Part shown: one piece after another, positions 28,047-36,531 of the stretch
Position numbering within the stretch: position 1 is the stretch's first letter
Layout: every line of letters starts with the position of its first letter
Assembly (NCBI RefSeq): GCF_000392615.1
Contig: NZ_KB933406.1
Span: 16,233 to 80,232, forward strand
Origin: Lysinibacillus sphaericus OT4b.31
Lineage (GTDB): Bacteria > Bacillota > Bacilli > Bacillales_A > Planococcaceae
Length of the DNA stretch: 64,000 bases
Direction: 5' to 3'
Notes under the pieces: generated by a model
Database searches by the model: none
The model's input: the letters and a program-made list of their open reading frames with translations, nothing else
What the model was told of the DNA's origin: nothing
Made by a program: the position numbers and the translations under genes

Positions 28047-28352
28047 ATGAAAAAGAAAGATAGATTTTCAGAGCCCTCATTGTTTGTTTTAATTAGTCTC
28101 GCGGAGAAAAATTGTCATGGCTACGCAATTATGGAAGATATAGAAAAGAATTATAATATTAAATTAGGTGCTGGGACTTTATATGGAGCAATTACACGTT
28201 TAGAAAAAGCAGGTTTTATCCAAGTGCTTGAATCAAATGATCGTAAAAAGCCTTACAAGCTAACAGATGCAGGACGTGAATATTTAAGTAACCAAATTAA
28301 AGAAATTCAAGAAATAACTGCATTGGGCGCAAAAAGGCTTGGGCTCATATGA
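28047..28352 (+). CDS. PadR-family transcriptional regulator
   Basis: 101-aa winged HTH with the PadR signature: SLFVLISLAEKNCHGYAIME, GAGTLYGAITRLEKAGFI and KKPYKLTDAGREYL. Lacks the long C-terminal dimer domain, so it is a subfamily-2 (short) PadR. ATG 28047 follows GGAGG. Overlaps the next gene by four bases (ATGA), so the two are translationally coupled; the membrane protein is its likely target or partner. Confidence 0.9.
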   Translation: MKKKDRFSEPSLFVLISLAEKNCHGYAIMEDIEKNYNIKLGAGTLYGAITRLEKAGFIQVLESNDRKKPYKLTDAGREYLSNQIKEIQEITALGAKRLGLI

Positions 28353-28792
28353 AGTGGTTGATCTATTTGTATCCAAGAAGTTGGAGAAAACGATATGGCG
28401 ATGAAATAACAGATCTACTAGAACAAACAGATTGGACATTCTTCATGACTATTGATTTACTGAGAGGTATAGTTGATGCTTGGATGAACGAAATAAATAA
28501 ACGAGAAGTTTATGGTATTCGTATGAGCAACGTATTATTGCTTGTTGGTTTGCTTAATATACTTATTATTCTGCAATATATATCATTACGGGAGGTTATT
28601 TTAATGGAACAAGTTGCATTAATCATTGCTATGGTATCGTTTTTTGTAGCAGTATCTATTTTCATTGTAGATCTTTTTAAGGCTGGCATTCAAAGATCTT
28701 TCTCAGTCAAAACAAAATTATCGAAAATTGCTGTCAGTTTTATGGGCTTATATGGGCTGAGTTTTATAGTATTTTTGGTACTAGCAAACTAA
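28349..28792 (+). CDS. PadR-coupled membrane protein, 147 aa
   Basis: N-terminal cytoplasmic segment YPRSWRKRYGDEITDLLEQT, typical of proteins encoded beside short PadR regulators, then three hydrophobic helices (about residues 61-80, 88-108 and 122-145). Starts within the padR stop codon. Family members are uncharacterised; a role in sensing envelope stress or in transport is only a guess. Confidence 0.75.
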   Translation: MKWLIYLYPRSWRKRYGDEITDLLEQTDWTFFMTIDLLRGIVDAWMNEINKREVYGIRMSNVLLLVGLLNILIILQYISLREVILMEQVALIIAMVSFFVAVSIFIVDLFKAGIQRSFSVKTKLSKIAVSFMGLYGLSFIVFLVLAN

Positions 28793-28912
28793 CTCAATTA
28801 AGTGATTCAAATATATGCGCACGTAATTTCTAATTTTTCTGAAAATATACATTTTATTTCTATTATGAAAATTCTTTTGTTTTAATTTTAAAACTAATGT
28901 TCCTGAAAAAAT

Positions 28913-28945
28913 GACCAGCTCGACTAAATTAGCTTGCTGGTCTTT
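28913..28945 (+). terminator. terminator after the padR operon
   Basis: GACCAGCT...AGCTTGCTGGTCTTT hairpin, related to the ACCAGG family. Confidence 0.65.
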
Positions 28946-29254
28946 GCTGTTTAGGGAAGTTTTTTCTAATAAATAACTTCACCTGTATGATTAAAGGAAT
29001 GTTTTCTCCTGGAGCATCCAATGCTGAAACATAAGTTCGATTTAAAATGTTTTCCTTGGCATTTTATTAGCTGGTTTAGTTTAAGTAGATTTATTCACAA
29101 ACTTGTTTTTTTTTCACTTTTTTCCACTCATTTATTACAGGAATGCTACTAAGATTGTTACATAAAAAAAGCTTCCTATAATTTTAGGAGAGCCTTAGCA
29201 TATCCATCCTATCTCCTAACAATTCACTGTTATAAACTTTTTGTATGATGATCT

Positions 29255-29881
29255 TTATAATTCTTTCTTACATTTTACAACTATAAATTTTATTGGAGGT
29301 TTATTTTTGATGTTCTTACTTGGCTCGTCAATTTCTGAAAACTCTACCAGTCCATATTTTCCAAATTCTTGTTTTATGGAGTCAGAATCAAAAAAAAACA
29401 TTTTTACCTTCCATTATCTCGAAATAGTCTTTATCCAATTGTTTACCCTTACCAAACATTGGGGCTTTTTTTGAAACAGTTGTAAAAATCATATATCCAT
29501 TTGTCTTTAACTATTATAGCAATCTTTAATAAACTTATTTCTCTCACGATTATTCAATAAGTGAATAAGTGCATAGCAAAATATACCGTCATAGAGTTTG
29601 TTATCAAACGGCATGTCAGTTACTGAACCATTAAAAATACTAGTATTAAGCCCATTTTGCCTCGCCAAATCAATCGCAGTTTTTGAAATCTCCATACCTG
29701 TAACATTTATTCCATTGCCAATAAAAACCTTTGCATTCCTACCATATCCAATACCTGATACAAGTATATCCTTAACATTCCTTTCAAGGAAAAAGTCCTT
29801 TGTTAAGATTGCGGAGTGTGTATCATCAAATTCCCACATCGTTTGTTTTTCTATAAAACTCGATTCCCAGAATTCCGTCAT
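29255..29881 (-). pseudogene. class I SAM methyltransferase with two frameshifts
   Basis: The first 124 codons read MTEFWESSFIEKQTMWEFD..., with the SAM motif I as ILVSGIGYGRNAKVF and DMPFDNKLYDGIFCYALIH as motif II/III region, then stop TAG-like at 29507. The remainder continues in another frame (NGYMIFTTVSKKAPMFGKG), breaks again at an A9 run (29390-29398; one base too many) and ends KPPIKFIVVKCKKEL. About 200 codons in all, the normal length for this thiopurine/tellurite-type family, but inactive as it stands. Confidence 0.75.
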
Positions 29882-30417
29882 ATCTCTTGGGCTACTATGT
29901 TGCTTGGCGTTTGTGTTTGTGTTTGAGTTTTATATTATAAAACAATCATATCAAAGCCATTATTTCTTTCTTCATTAGTAATAATCATTAACTTCCGCCT
30001 CAACATCATAGGTCTACGATTCTATGAAGCTACTACTCAGTTCTTGTATCAGTCAATCTCATTGTTAAATTTACCATTTTTCCTTCGATACTTCTTCCAT
30101 GACTTCAAATCTTTCAACGCTTCTTCGCCTTTCATTTCAAGACGATTTCGCCAACGTCTTCATATTGCTTACATAATTAACGGATAGAAAAATGCCCCTG
30201 CTTTCGTAGATGAAGAATTTTTAATTTCAACTCAACTGGATGCTTAATTCGAACCCTAAAAAATACTCCCCTTAGATAACAGATTTTTATTTCTTAATCT
30301 GTCTACCTAATGGGGAGCATATCATAATTGAGTACCTGGTTATTTATTTTGATGAACTTAAATGTAATTCTTCAATATCTTTTTAAGGGCTTAATTGATA
30401 TGCAGATTTCTAAAAAT
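29882..30417. other. IS3-type remnant region
   Basis: 30060-30257 (minus) holds transposase OrfA scraps (RIKHPVELKLKILHLRKQGH) and 30258-30325 matches the IS end at 49950-50014. A half ACCAGG hairpin (GAGTACCTGGTTATTT) follows. Confidence 0.5.
30258..30325 (-). mobile_element. IS3-family terminal sequence, copy 1
   Basis: AAAAATACTCCCC...TCTACCTAATGGGGAGCATATCA, about 85% like 49950-50014. The transposase start lies directly inside, so it is the left end of an IS whose body is gone. Confidence 0.6.
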
Positions 30418-31029
30418 TTAATCACTTAAGAGAATTGTTAACACAGTACCCCACAAGAAAATCACGCCATAAAACAGTCTTTGTAATAAACCTGCTGGCA
30501 AAGGAAAGAAAAACAATAGAACGATAAGGATAAGAATAGTTATTAGTACAAACAAATTAAAATAGGTCCATCGCTTACCTTTAGTTAATGATTTTGCATA
30601 AATCCACAGTCCAAATAAAACGGTAATCATGCCTACTTGTGCTACTATAGAATGCCAAAATAAATCGATGTTAGCTGGTATAAAACCGGATACAATATTT
30701 CCTAAAGTAAAAATGAGAATAAATACTGTTGCCAATTTGTTTAACCAGGTCTTCGTTAGGTTCTGCGAAAGATACAAAACACCAACAGAAAATGTTAAGC
30801 CATTTACTATAAACAATACATTCATCCAAAAATGAAAAGGGGAACAAATTTCGTGAGGTGCAATTGAATACGTGTAATTACCACATGATGTCACTCCAAG
30901 ATCACTCATAGCTTGGTTCATAATGTTATAAGGGGCAATTGAAGTCATAATAAAAAATGGTTCAATCACAAAATACAAACAAGTAGCAACCCAGCTTATT
31001 ATTCCAACTTTTTTGGATATGTGTAACAA
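30418..31029 (-). CDS. DUF998-family membrane protein
   Basis: About 203 aa, six transmembrane helices. YNIMNQAMSDLGVTSCG is the DUF998 signature (M-S-D-L-G), and the even helix spacing with a Cys-bearing outer loop fits. TTG 31029 is preferred because GAGGGGG precedes it by 8 bases; ATG 31059 has no site. Family members are uncharacterised integral membrane proteins. Monocistronic. Confidence 0.75.
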   Translation of the reverse strand: MLHISKKVGIISWVATCLYFVIEPFFIMTSIAPYNIMNQAMSDLGVTSCGNYTYSIAPHEICSPFHFWMNVLFIVNGLTFSVGVLYLSQNLTKTWLNKLATVFILIFTLGNIVSGFIPANIDLFWHSIVAQVGMITVLFGLWIYAKSLTKGKRWTYFNLFVLITILILIVLLFFFPLPAGLLQRLFYGVIFLWGTVLTILLSD

Positions 31030-31237
31030 AAACTTTTCCCCCTCTATATAAGTGTGCATTTAATTGTAGCATATATTACCAATTGAATAATTATATATGA
31101 GGAATATGTATTATGACCGTACTGTGGCAACAAGAAATAATTCCACCAAAATAACAATGTATTTATCCAAATGGCTATTATTCACTAGCATATAATTCAG
31201 CATTTTTAATTTTGTAATTATAAACTTTGTCTTTATA

Positions 31238-31614
31238 TTATTTATCAATATCCCCCTTATAAATAAATTCTCCATAAGGAAGTAGTTGCCTCGAAGAAAT
31301 ATTTACAAATTCACTCAAAACCTCATTTCCATTTTTATCAAACACTTCAACTTTGAAATAGCCATAGATATATTGATTCCCCCGATTAGAAATCTTTAGT
31401 TACCATTTATCTTCATTTTCCATAATTATAGGTTTACCAAACTTAACATTCTCCATAGCATATTCCTTTGCTTCTGCCATTTCTTTTTTTCTTGTTCTTC
31501 TTCTAATTTCTCTATTTCCTTTTCAAACTTGTACGATTGATATTCAGTAAAAAGTAAATTACCTGTGAATACAGCTATTATACCTATAACCGTTATACCA
31601 ATGTACATGCCCAT
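31238..31614 (-). pseudogene. membrane-anchored small protein with frameshift and stop
   Basis: Starts MGMYIGITVIGIIAVFTGNL (one membrane span), then a charged coiled coil (EKEIEKLEEEQEKKK). A frameshift in the A-rich run near 31480 shifts to AEAKEYAMENVKFGKPIIMEN..., followed by an in-frame TAA and then ISNRGNQYIYGYFKVEVFDK...GEFIYKGDIDK. All pieces line up as one ~120-codon protein. Confidence 0.6.
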
Positions 31615-31707
31615 TTTCTTTATTTACTTATTTCTCCTTTTGTTCTATTTATTCTTAATTAATTATAGATTGTTACCTATACTTTTTCGATAAAAATATT
31701 ATGCTGT

Positions 31708-31831
31708 CAAAAAAGCACACCAAATTAATGATGTGCTACTGCAATCTCACCATAACTATATACTAATATTTGTGAAAGCGTTACACTATACCAAACAACT
31801 AATTAATCAGTTATTCAACTAACGGTGCAGC
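31708..31831 (+). repeat. cassette leader block, copy 1 (solo)
   Basis: AGCACACCAAATTAATGATGTGCT... through TTACACTATACCAAACAACT and TTATTCAACTAACGGTGCA. Same block as 47115-47262 and 53885-54028, but here no small gene follows. Confidence 0.7.
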
Positions 31832-31854
31832 CAATTTATTTAATTTTCTCAAAC

Positions 31855-31965
31855 TTTTTATAAAGTTACCTGATTTTAGATGTTAGTCGCTTTTTGGCCG
31901 CCTAAAGGCTCCTGTTTTTAACAAAGACTGCCCCTAAAAAGGTGCTCTTTCTTCTATATACAACT
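31855..31965 (+). repeat. 110-bp repeat, copy 1
   Basis: Matches 61665-61776: GATGTTAGTCGCTTTTTGGCCGCC then a terminator-like GACTGCCCCTAAAAAGG...TCTTTCTTC. Probably flanked a lost integrase. Confidence 0.65.
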
Positions 31966-31988
31966 ACTCTATTTATAGACAAAAAATT

Positions 31989-32033
31989 AGACCACCCATC
32001 ACAGAGTGGCCTTGTTATGAATTATTCAACTAA
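31989..32033 (-). terminator. GACCACCC-type border hairpin
   Basis: GACCACCCATCACAGAGTGGCC plus ATTATTCAACTAAAAGC. Downstream of the MBL gene on its strand. Confidence 0.7.
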
Positions 32034-32048
32034 AAGCTCATCGTTAGT

Positions 32049-32873
32049 TTAAGTATTGAACAACTTACCCTCTAAAGCATTTATATACCTTATAGCTGAA
32101 TTATGAACAGATTGTTTGGCATCCTTTTTAACAATACGGAGAAAAGCATCATATATTTGTTCAAAGTGTAGATTCTCTACTTGATTCAAGATTCGTTTTA
32201 CTGTGTTAACAGGAAGAGGAATAAAATTTGGAAAACTATACATAAACGTCACCCAATTGCGATCAGCAACTACACGAATGATATCTCCAACAAATAATAT
32301 GCCTTTTTGTTGATAACCATTTTTCCATTCTAGTATAGTGGCTCCTTTAAAATGACCACCTGCACGATAAAGAGTTAACCCATTCTGTAAAGTAAGTGAT
32401 TCACCAGACCAAAAAATAATCTTGTCACTTGATCTTGTAATCCATTCTTTATCATCCTCATGTATATAAATAGTTGCATTAAAAGTTTCTGCCCACTCAA
32501 CTTGACTTGAATAATAATGAGGATGAGATAATGCGATGGCATCAACCCCCCCTAGCTCCTCTATTTTGTCAATAGTTTCCTGATCAATATATGAAATACA
32601 ATCCCATAACAAATTAAAACCCTGTTCTTGAATTAAATAAGCTGTTTGCCCAATTCCAAATGTTGGACTAGTAGTAATGCTAGATAGACCATCTTCTTCA
32701 AGATTAATATTATTTTTATAGATTTGAGAAGAAATCATTTTGTCCAAAGTTGTCCAAGTTTGCCCATTTACACTGACAAATTGCCTTTCTTCTGAGCATA
32801 TAGTACATTGCTTTGGCACTTCAATAGAGATTTCATATTGTGCCCCACAAGTTTCACAAATATAGTAATTCAA
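32049..32873 (-). CDS. MBL-fold hydrolase with N-terminal rubredoxin-like zinc ribbon
   Basis: 274 aa. Residues 1-30 carry CETCG...CTIC, a zinc ribbon or rubredoxin-like knuckle. The rest is a metallo-beta-lactamase fold with LSHPHYYS in place of HxHxDH, a later GGHFKGATI His and FVGDII Asp, so one metal site keeps its ligands while the D-H pair is lost. TTG start at 32873 follows GGGGGAG. Family members are predicted glyoxalase- or nuclease-like hydrolases; activity here is uncertain. Cytoplasmic and monocistronic. Confidence 0.8.
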   Translation of the reverse strand: MNYYICETCGAQYEISIEVPKQCTICSEERQFVSVNGQTWTTLDKMISSQIYKNNINLEEDGLSSITTSPTFGIGQTAYLIQEQGFNLLWDCISYIDQETIDKIEELGGVDAIALSHPHYYSSQVEWAETFNATIYIHEDDKEWITRSSDKIIFWSGESLTLQNGLTLYRAGGHFKGATILEWKNGYQQKGILFVGDIIRVVADRNWVTFMYSFPNFIPLPVNTVKRILNQVENLHFEQIYDAFLRIVKKDAKQSVHNSAIRYINALEGKLFNT

Positions 32874-33045
32874 AATTAACTCCCCCTAAATTAGTATTAT
32901 TTTATTCTTTACTTCAAGTCATTACACACCTTATTTTACCAACAAAACCCTGAAAATTATTTACAACTTTAGGATGAAATTCATAATTATGTAGTTTATT
33001 GATTTTGTGAAAGCTATTATTTATTCTTTCATCAACTTTCCCTTT

Positions 33046-33311
33046 CTAGTTTTCACTGATGCCCAATGATTCTTTTTTCTTAATACTTCGATAAACCGTC
33101 TTTGTACTAATCTCCAGAGTTTCTGCGATGGTTCTCACTTTAAGGTGACACGCCCCTGGATGTTCCAATGAATGGCTAGCAGGCTTGAAAACAATCGCAC
33201 GTTCTGATTCTGTTAAGTCATAGTATGAACTGCTATGTGGTCCTCCACACTCTTATCCATTTCTGTTACTGATTCAAATGTTGTATATTGTGCTAAGTAT
33301 TCAAATGCCAT
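33046..33311 (-). pseudogene. phage-type HTH protein with frameshift
   Basis: Starts MAFEYLAQYTTFESVTEMDK and continues in a second frame as YYDLTESERAIVFKPASHSL, then KVRTIAETLEISTKTVYRSI (a clear HTH). The Bacillales family of phage/plasmid replication-region HTH proteins has this order. The 3' part is missing. Confidence 0.6.
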
Positions 33312-33338
33312 CGTTTTCACCTCTCTTCCATTAACAAC

Positions 33339-33536
33339 TTAGTAAACTACATGTACTGATCCGCCTTCTCTTATTTGTGCAGGTTGTCCGTCTACATCAT
33401 CGAAATAAATATAACCGCCCCAGTAACCGTCAAACTGTCTTTCTCTACTTCCTAGGTTGTAACGGTCGCCATAGCGTTTCTGAAAATAAGAACGTACCTC
33501 AACTAGGAAATCAGTCTTAAGGCTGAGAGGTCTCAC
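33339..33536 (-). CDS. short hypothetical ORF, possibly a fragment
   Basis: 65-codon frame with GTG start and no good ribosome binding site. Product is Tyr/Gly rich (FDGYWGGYIYFDDVDGQPAQI). May be the C-terminal end of a longer lost gene. Confidence 0.4.
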   Translation of the reverse strand: MRPLSLKTDFLVEVRSYFQKRYGDRYNLGSRERQFDGYWGGYIYFDDVDGQPAQIREGGSVHVVY

Positions 33537-33641
33537 CGCCTAAAGATTGTTGCCAATAAAAAGAAATAGCATTACAATTACACCATTAAAGGAAAAAAAA
33601 TCATTAATTAGAGCATTAAAGATAGAAAGAAGATGTTTATT

Positions 33642-33857
33642 ATGAGAATAATTTGGTGGGCTATAAATATTGTGTGGCTAATCATTTTTGCGGTTGGAGC
33701 AATATTTATTGGGGTAAGGAAAGTTGATGCTGCAGGGGCAGTTCAAACTCCTGAAATCAGACTGGTATCATTCGCTATTTTGGGTATTGTATTTATAGGT
33801 GTTGTACTATTCCAACTGATTTTTCTTTATTTTGTTAGAAAAAGTACAACGCAATAA
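33642..33857 (+). CDS. DUF3923-family membrane protein, 71 aa
   Basis: Two hydrophobic helices with a conserved loop RKVDAAGAVQTPEIRLVSF, the DUF3923 pattern. The ATG at 33642 fits the family start (MRIIWW) and has AAGAAG about 9 bases upstream; ATG 33633 overlaps that site. Unknown function. Confidence 0.7.
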   Translation: MRIIWWAINIVWLIIFAVGAIFIGVRKVDAAGAVQTPEIRLVSFAILGIVFIGVVLFQLIFLYFVRKSTTQ

Positions 33858-33880
33858 CTTAACAAAAAGACCATCTCAAC

Positions 33881-33930
33881 TGAACTGCACCCCAATTGTT
33901 AGACACTATTTCAATTGGAAGTGTAGTTCA
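33881..33930. mobile_element. joined IS ends without a body (IS3-like)
   Basis: TGAACTGCACCCCAATTG and CAATTGGAAGTGTAGTTCA form near-perfect terminal repeats only 12 bases apart. The ends of an insertion sequence with everything between them deleted. Confidence 0.5.
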
Positions 33931-33934
33931 TCAC

Positions 33935-34217
33935 GTTAAACAAGAAAACTTTTAGCTTTTCCTCTTTAAACCCTCATTTACCGCCCAATAATGATGATTG
34001 TGGACAAGGAGTTCTCGAACATTGTCAATATCAATCCAATCCATTTCCAGAGTCTTCTTTACCACTTGGATTATCTCTTATGATGAAGTAAATCAACATA
34101 TAATCCCCAAATTATTAAAATAGATTTTATTATTTACCTATTGTTTGTTGTTCATCTAACCTGACCTGTTACGATAATAGGCACATAAATGAAAAAACAT
34201 AAATAAGGAAATAAAGA
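33935..34217. other. intergenic, no gene seen
   Basis: AT-rich spacer between the joined IS ends and the border hairpin; nothing supported. Confidence 0.4.
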
Positions 34218-34270
34218 AGAAGACCACCCATCACGGAGTGGTCTTCTTAAAGCGTATTCAACTAATGCAC
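34218..34270 (-). terminator. GACCACCC-type border hairpin
   Basis: GACCACCCATCACGGAGTGGTC then TATTCAACTAATGCACC. Terminator for the ABC-F gene on the minus strand. Confidence 0.75.
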
Positions 34271-34323
34271 CATATAGTTTAATACCTGATTTACTGATTA
34301 TTTCTTCAATTTTTCATATTTAA

Positions 34324-35802
34324 CTACATATATATAGTTTTTGTTGCAACTGTTTGTTGAAATGCCTGATCATGCTCAACAATAACCATTGTGGGATTAA
34401 ATCTTTGAATAAGCTCTTCAATCTGCATGCGCGAATAAATATCAATAAAATTTAACGGTTCATCCCAAATATATAAATGAGCTTTTTCACATAAACTTTT
34501 TGCTATAAGCAGCTTTTTCTTTTGTCCACCAGAATAATGAGATATATCTTTCTCAAATTGAATTCGGTCAAAATCCATCTTACGTAGGATGGATTTAAAT
34601 AACGTTTCATCAATCTCATGCTCTTCAATAAAGTCTGATAGCAGTCCCTTCAAATGAGAAGTATCTTGTTGGACATAGGAAATAATGATTCCTGAACCTA
34701 AATTTATTGAGCCAGTATGCTGTATCGGATCTCCTAGAATTAGTTTTAGGATACTACTTTTTCCGCTTCCATTCTTTCCATCAAGTATAATTCGGTCACC
34801 TTGTTCAACTTTAAAGCTAATTGGCTTATTCACTATTTGGTCATCGTACTTAACGGACAAATCAGCCAAAACAATCAATTCATTTGAATGAAATTCCAAT
34901 GGTCCTAATTTTAATGATTCAGTTTTTTCCACATTTTTTAGCAGTTTTGACTTTTCCTCAATAGCTTTTTGTTGCCTTGATTCAAGGTTCTTTGCTCTCT
35001 TCATCATCTTTGCCGCTTTATGTCCTACAAACCCCTTATCCAACTTAGAACCCGAATTCGTTGCCCCATTTTTGGAAGCTTCCACTTGATTAGACCAACC
35101 TGCTGAACGCTTTGAAGACTGTTTTAATCTTCCTATGTCTCTTTGTAGACGCTGATTTGTTGCCTCTTCGTGTTCCTGCTGTCGATCAAAATTTAACTTC
35201 CAAGTTGAATAGTTACCACTTTGAACTTCAATATTTGCTCTATTTATAGATAAGATATGGTCAACGCATCCATCTAAAAAGATTCTGTCATGTGAAATTA
35301 AAATAAACCCTTTTTTCTTCCTTAGATAATCAGAGACCATCTTACGTGCATCAGTGTCTAGATGATTGGTTGGCTCATCAATTAAAAGAAATTGATTCTC
35401 AGTCAAAAAAAGTGCAGCAAGCAACACCTTTGTTTGTTCTCCATTTGATAATGTTTTAAATGGTCGGTACATGACCTCGGCATCAACATTTAGATAGGAT
35501 ATTTCACGAAGAAATTCCCAATCTTCTGCTTGAGGGCAAATTTCTTCAAAAATTTCATAAGTATACTTGTTTTTATCTGCAACATGATACGGGAAATAAT
35601 TAAATTCTACTGAAGAAGTAATTTTCCCACTATAGTCATAATTCCCTAATAATAAATTAAAGAATGTTGTTTTACCTCGCCCATTTCTACCAATAAATCC
35701 AAGTTTCCAATCCGTATCTATTTGAAAGTTTACCCCTTCAAAAATATTGTCAAAGCTACCTGGATAAGAAAAAGTTAAATCTTGAACTTTTATCATTGAC
35801 AT
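34324..35802 (-). CDS. Lsa-type ABC-F ribosomal protection protein
   Basis: Two ABC ATPase domains on one chain (492 aa) and no membrane part, the ABC-F layout. First domain: Walker A GRNGRGKTT (residues 38-46), signature LSNGEQTK, Walker B LLIDEPTNHLD. A basic, helical linker (LKQSSKRSAGWSNQVEASKN) probes the peptidyl-transferase centre. Second domain: GKNGSGKSS, YSGGQKKK and LYIWDEPLNFID. The DEPLNFID and linker type point to the Lsa/Vga/Sal branch that rescues ribosomes from lincosamides, streptogramin A and pleuromutilins. ATG 35802 follows AAAGGAGG. An inducible leader precedes it. Resistance profile is inferred. Confidence 0.85.
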   Translation of the reverse strand: MSMIKVQDLTFSYPGSFDNIFEGVNFQIDTDWKLGFIGRNGRGKTTFFNLLLGNYDYSGKITSSVEFNYFPYHVADKNKYTYEIFEEICPQAEDWEFLREISYLNVDAEVMYRPFKTLSNGEQTKVLLAALFLTENQFLLIDEPTNHLDTDARKMVSDYLRKKKGFILISHDRIFLDGCVDHILSINRANIEVQSGNYSTWKLNFDRQQEHEEATNQRLQRDIGRLKQSSKRSAGWSNQVEASKNGATNSGSKLDKGFVGHKAAKMMKRAKNLESRQQKAIEEKSKLLKNVEKTESLKLGPLEFHSNELIVLADLSVKYDDQIVNKPISFKVEQGDRIILDGKNGSGKSSILKLILGDPIQHTGSINLGSGIIISYVQQDTSHLKGLLSDFIEEHEIDETLFKSILRKMDFDRIQFEKDISHYSGGQKKKLLIAKSLCEKAHLYIWDEPLNFIDIYSRMQIEELIQRFNPTMVIVEHDQAFQQTVATKTIYM

Positions 35803-35807
35803 GATAA

Positions 35808-35915
35808 TTCCTCCTTTGTATATCAACACTTTTTACTTTTTATACAAAGTCGGTACATCCATCTATTGTAAACTTCTCCGTATAAGTTTGATGGATATTA
35901 ACGACTTATACGGAG
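35808..35915 (-). promoter_or_regulatory. attenuator-like leader hairpins of the ABC-F gene
   Basis: Three nested possibilities. H1: CTCCGTATAAGT (35915-35904) with ACTTATACGGAG (35887-35876), 12 perfect pairs, first arm inside the leader-peptide codons. H2: ATCCATC/AAACTT (35896-35884) with AAGTTT/GATGGAT (35875-35857), which uses part of H1. H3: CTTTGTATA (35849-35841) with TATACAAAG (35822-35814), which covers the ribosome binding site. Exclusive hairpins of this kind are typical of ribosome-mediated induction. Confidence 0.65.
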
Positions 35916-35951
35916 TATTACATGCGTAACAATAGTGTCTGAATTGCTCAT
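35898..35951 (-). CDS. leader peptide of the ABC-F gene, 17 aa
   Basis: ATG 35951 with AAGGAG 8 bases upstream encodes MSNSDTIVTHVILRISR and stops 95 bases before the ABC-F start. Codons 13-16 form one arm of a 12-bp hairpin, so a ribosome stalled by an antibiotic would change folding downstream. This matches the logic of leader peptides of erm, msr and vga-type genes; induction itself is inference. Confidence 0.65.
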   Translation of the reverse strand: MSNSDTIVTHVILRISR

Positions 35952-36027
35952 TTTTCTCTCTCCTTTATTTATTAGATTAAAGTTACAGATTAAAATAATG
36001 AATTTTAATCATGAGAGAATAAAAATC

Positions 36028-36056
36028 CTCCCAATTTGTCATTGGAAGGATTAGTC
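36028..36056 (-). terminator. terminator upstream of the leader
   Basis: AATCCTCCCAAT / ATTGGAAGGATT stem with T-rich exit on the minus strand. It separates the cfr-like remnant from the ABC-F leader. Confidence 0.65.
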
Positions 36057-36289
36057 TTTCACTTATACTAAATAAGTTCTTTTTTGCCATTGGAATCATG
36101 ACAAATAAAGTTTAAACTGATTTATAAAAATGGACAGACTAATCCTATATTTTGTAGTTTGAAGTTATTCATTTCAAATAAAAATATAGTTTAGTTAATC
36201 ATTGTCCATCCATCAGTCCTCTCATAATTGTAATTTCATATTAACAAATTTTTTTCTGGAATACAATTCAGCATCATTTTCACCTCAAA

Positions 36290-36476
36290 TTACTGCTTGT
36301 TGCTCTTTTGATAATTTCCGTACAATCGACCACAAGCAGCATCTAAATCAATTCCAAATTGACTTCTAATGGTCACATTATACCTGATGATTTTAATTTT
36401 TTGCAAAAATTAACAACATGACCTTCATCAACTTCACCAAACCTTAAAGGAGAACTGACAAAATCTTAAAATACCA
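36290..36476 (-). pseudogene. 3' end of a Cfr-like 23S rRNA methyltransferase gene
   Basis: Minus-strand reading gives VSSPLRFGEVDEGHVVNF and CKKLKSSG, then after one missing base NVTIRSQFGIDLDAACGRL and YGNYQKSNKQ, stop. The tail RSQFGIDxDAACGxLYGNYQ is typical of Cfr-family radical-SAM enzymes (C8 methylation of A2503, the PhLOPSA phenotype) rather than of housekeeping RlmN, which ends differently. The radical-SAM core is absent, so the gene is dead. Confidence 0.7.
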
Positions 36477-36531
36477 ATTAGTTAAGGAGTTGTGCTCTAC
36501 TACTCCTTCTGTTAAATCATTTGTAATGGAC

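Noticed and set aside
29241..29474. 77-codon plus-strand frame
   Set aside because: Antisense of the methyltransferase pseudogene.
36290..36476. Housekeeping RlmN gene
   Set aside because: The C-terminal sequence fits Cfr-type enzymes better, and only the last ~60 codons exist.
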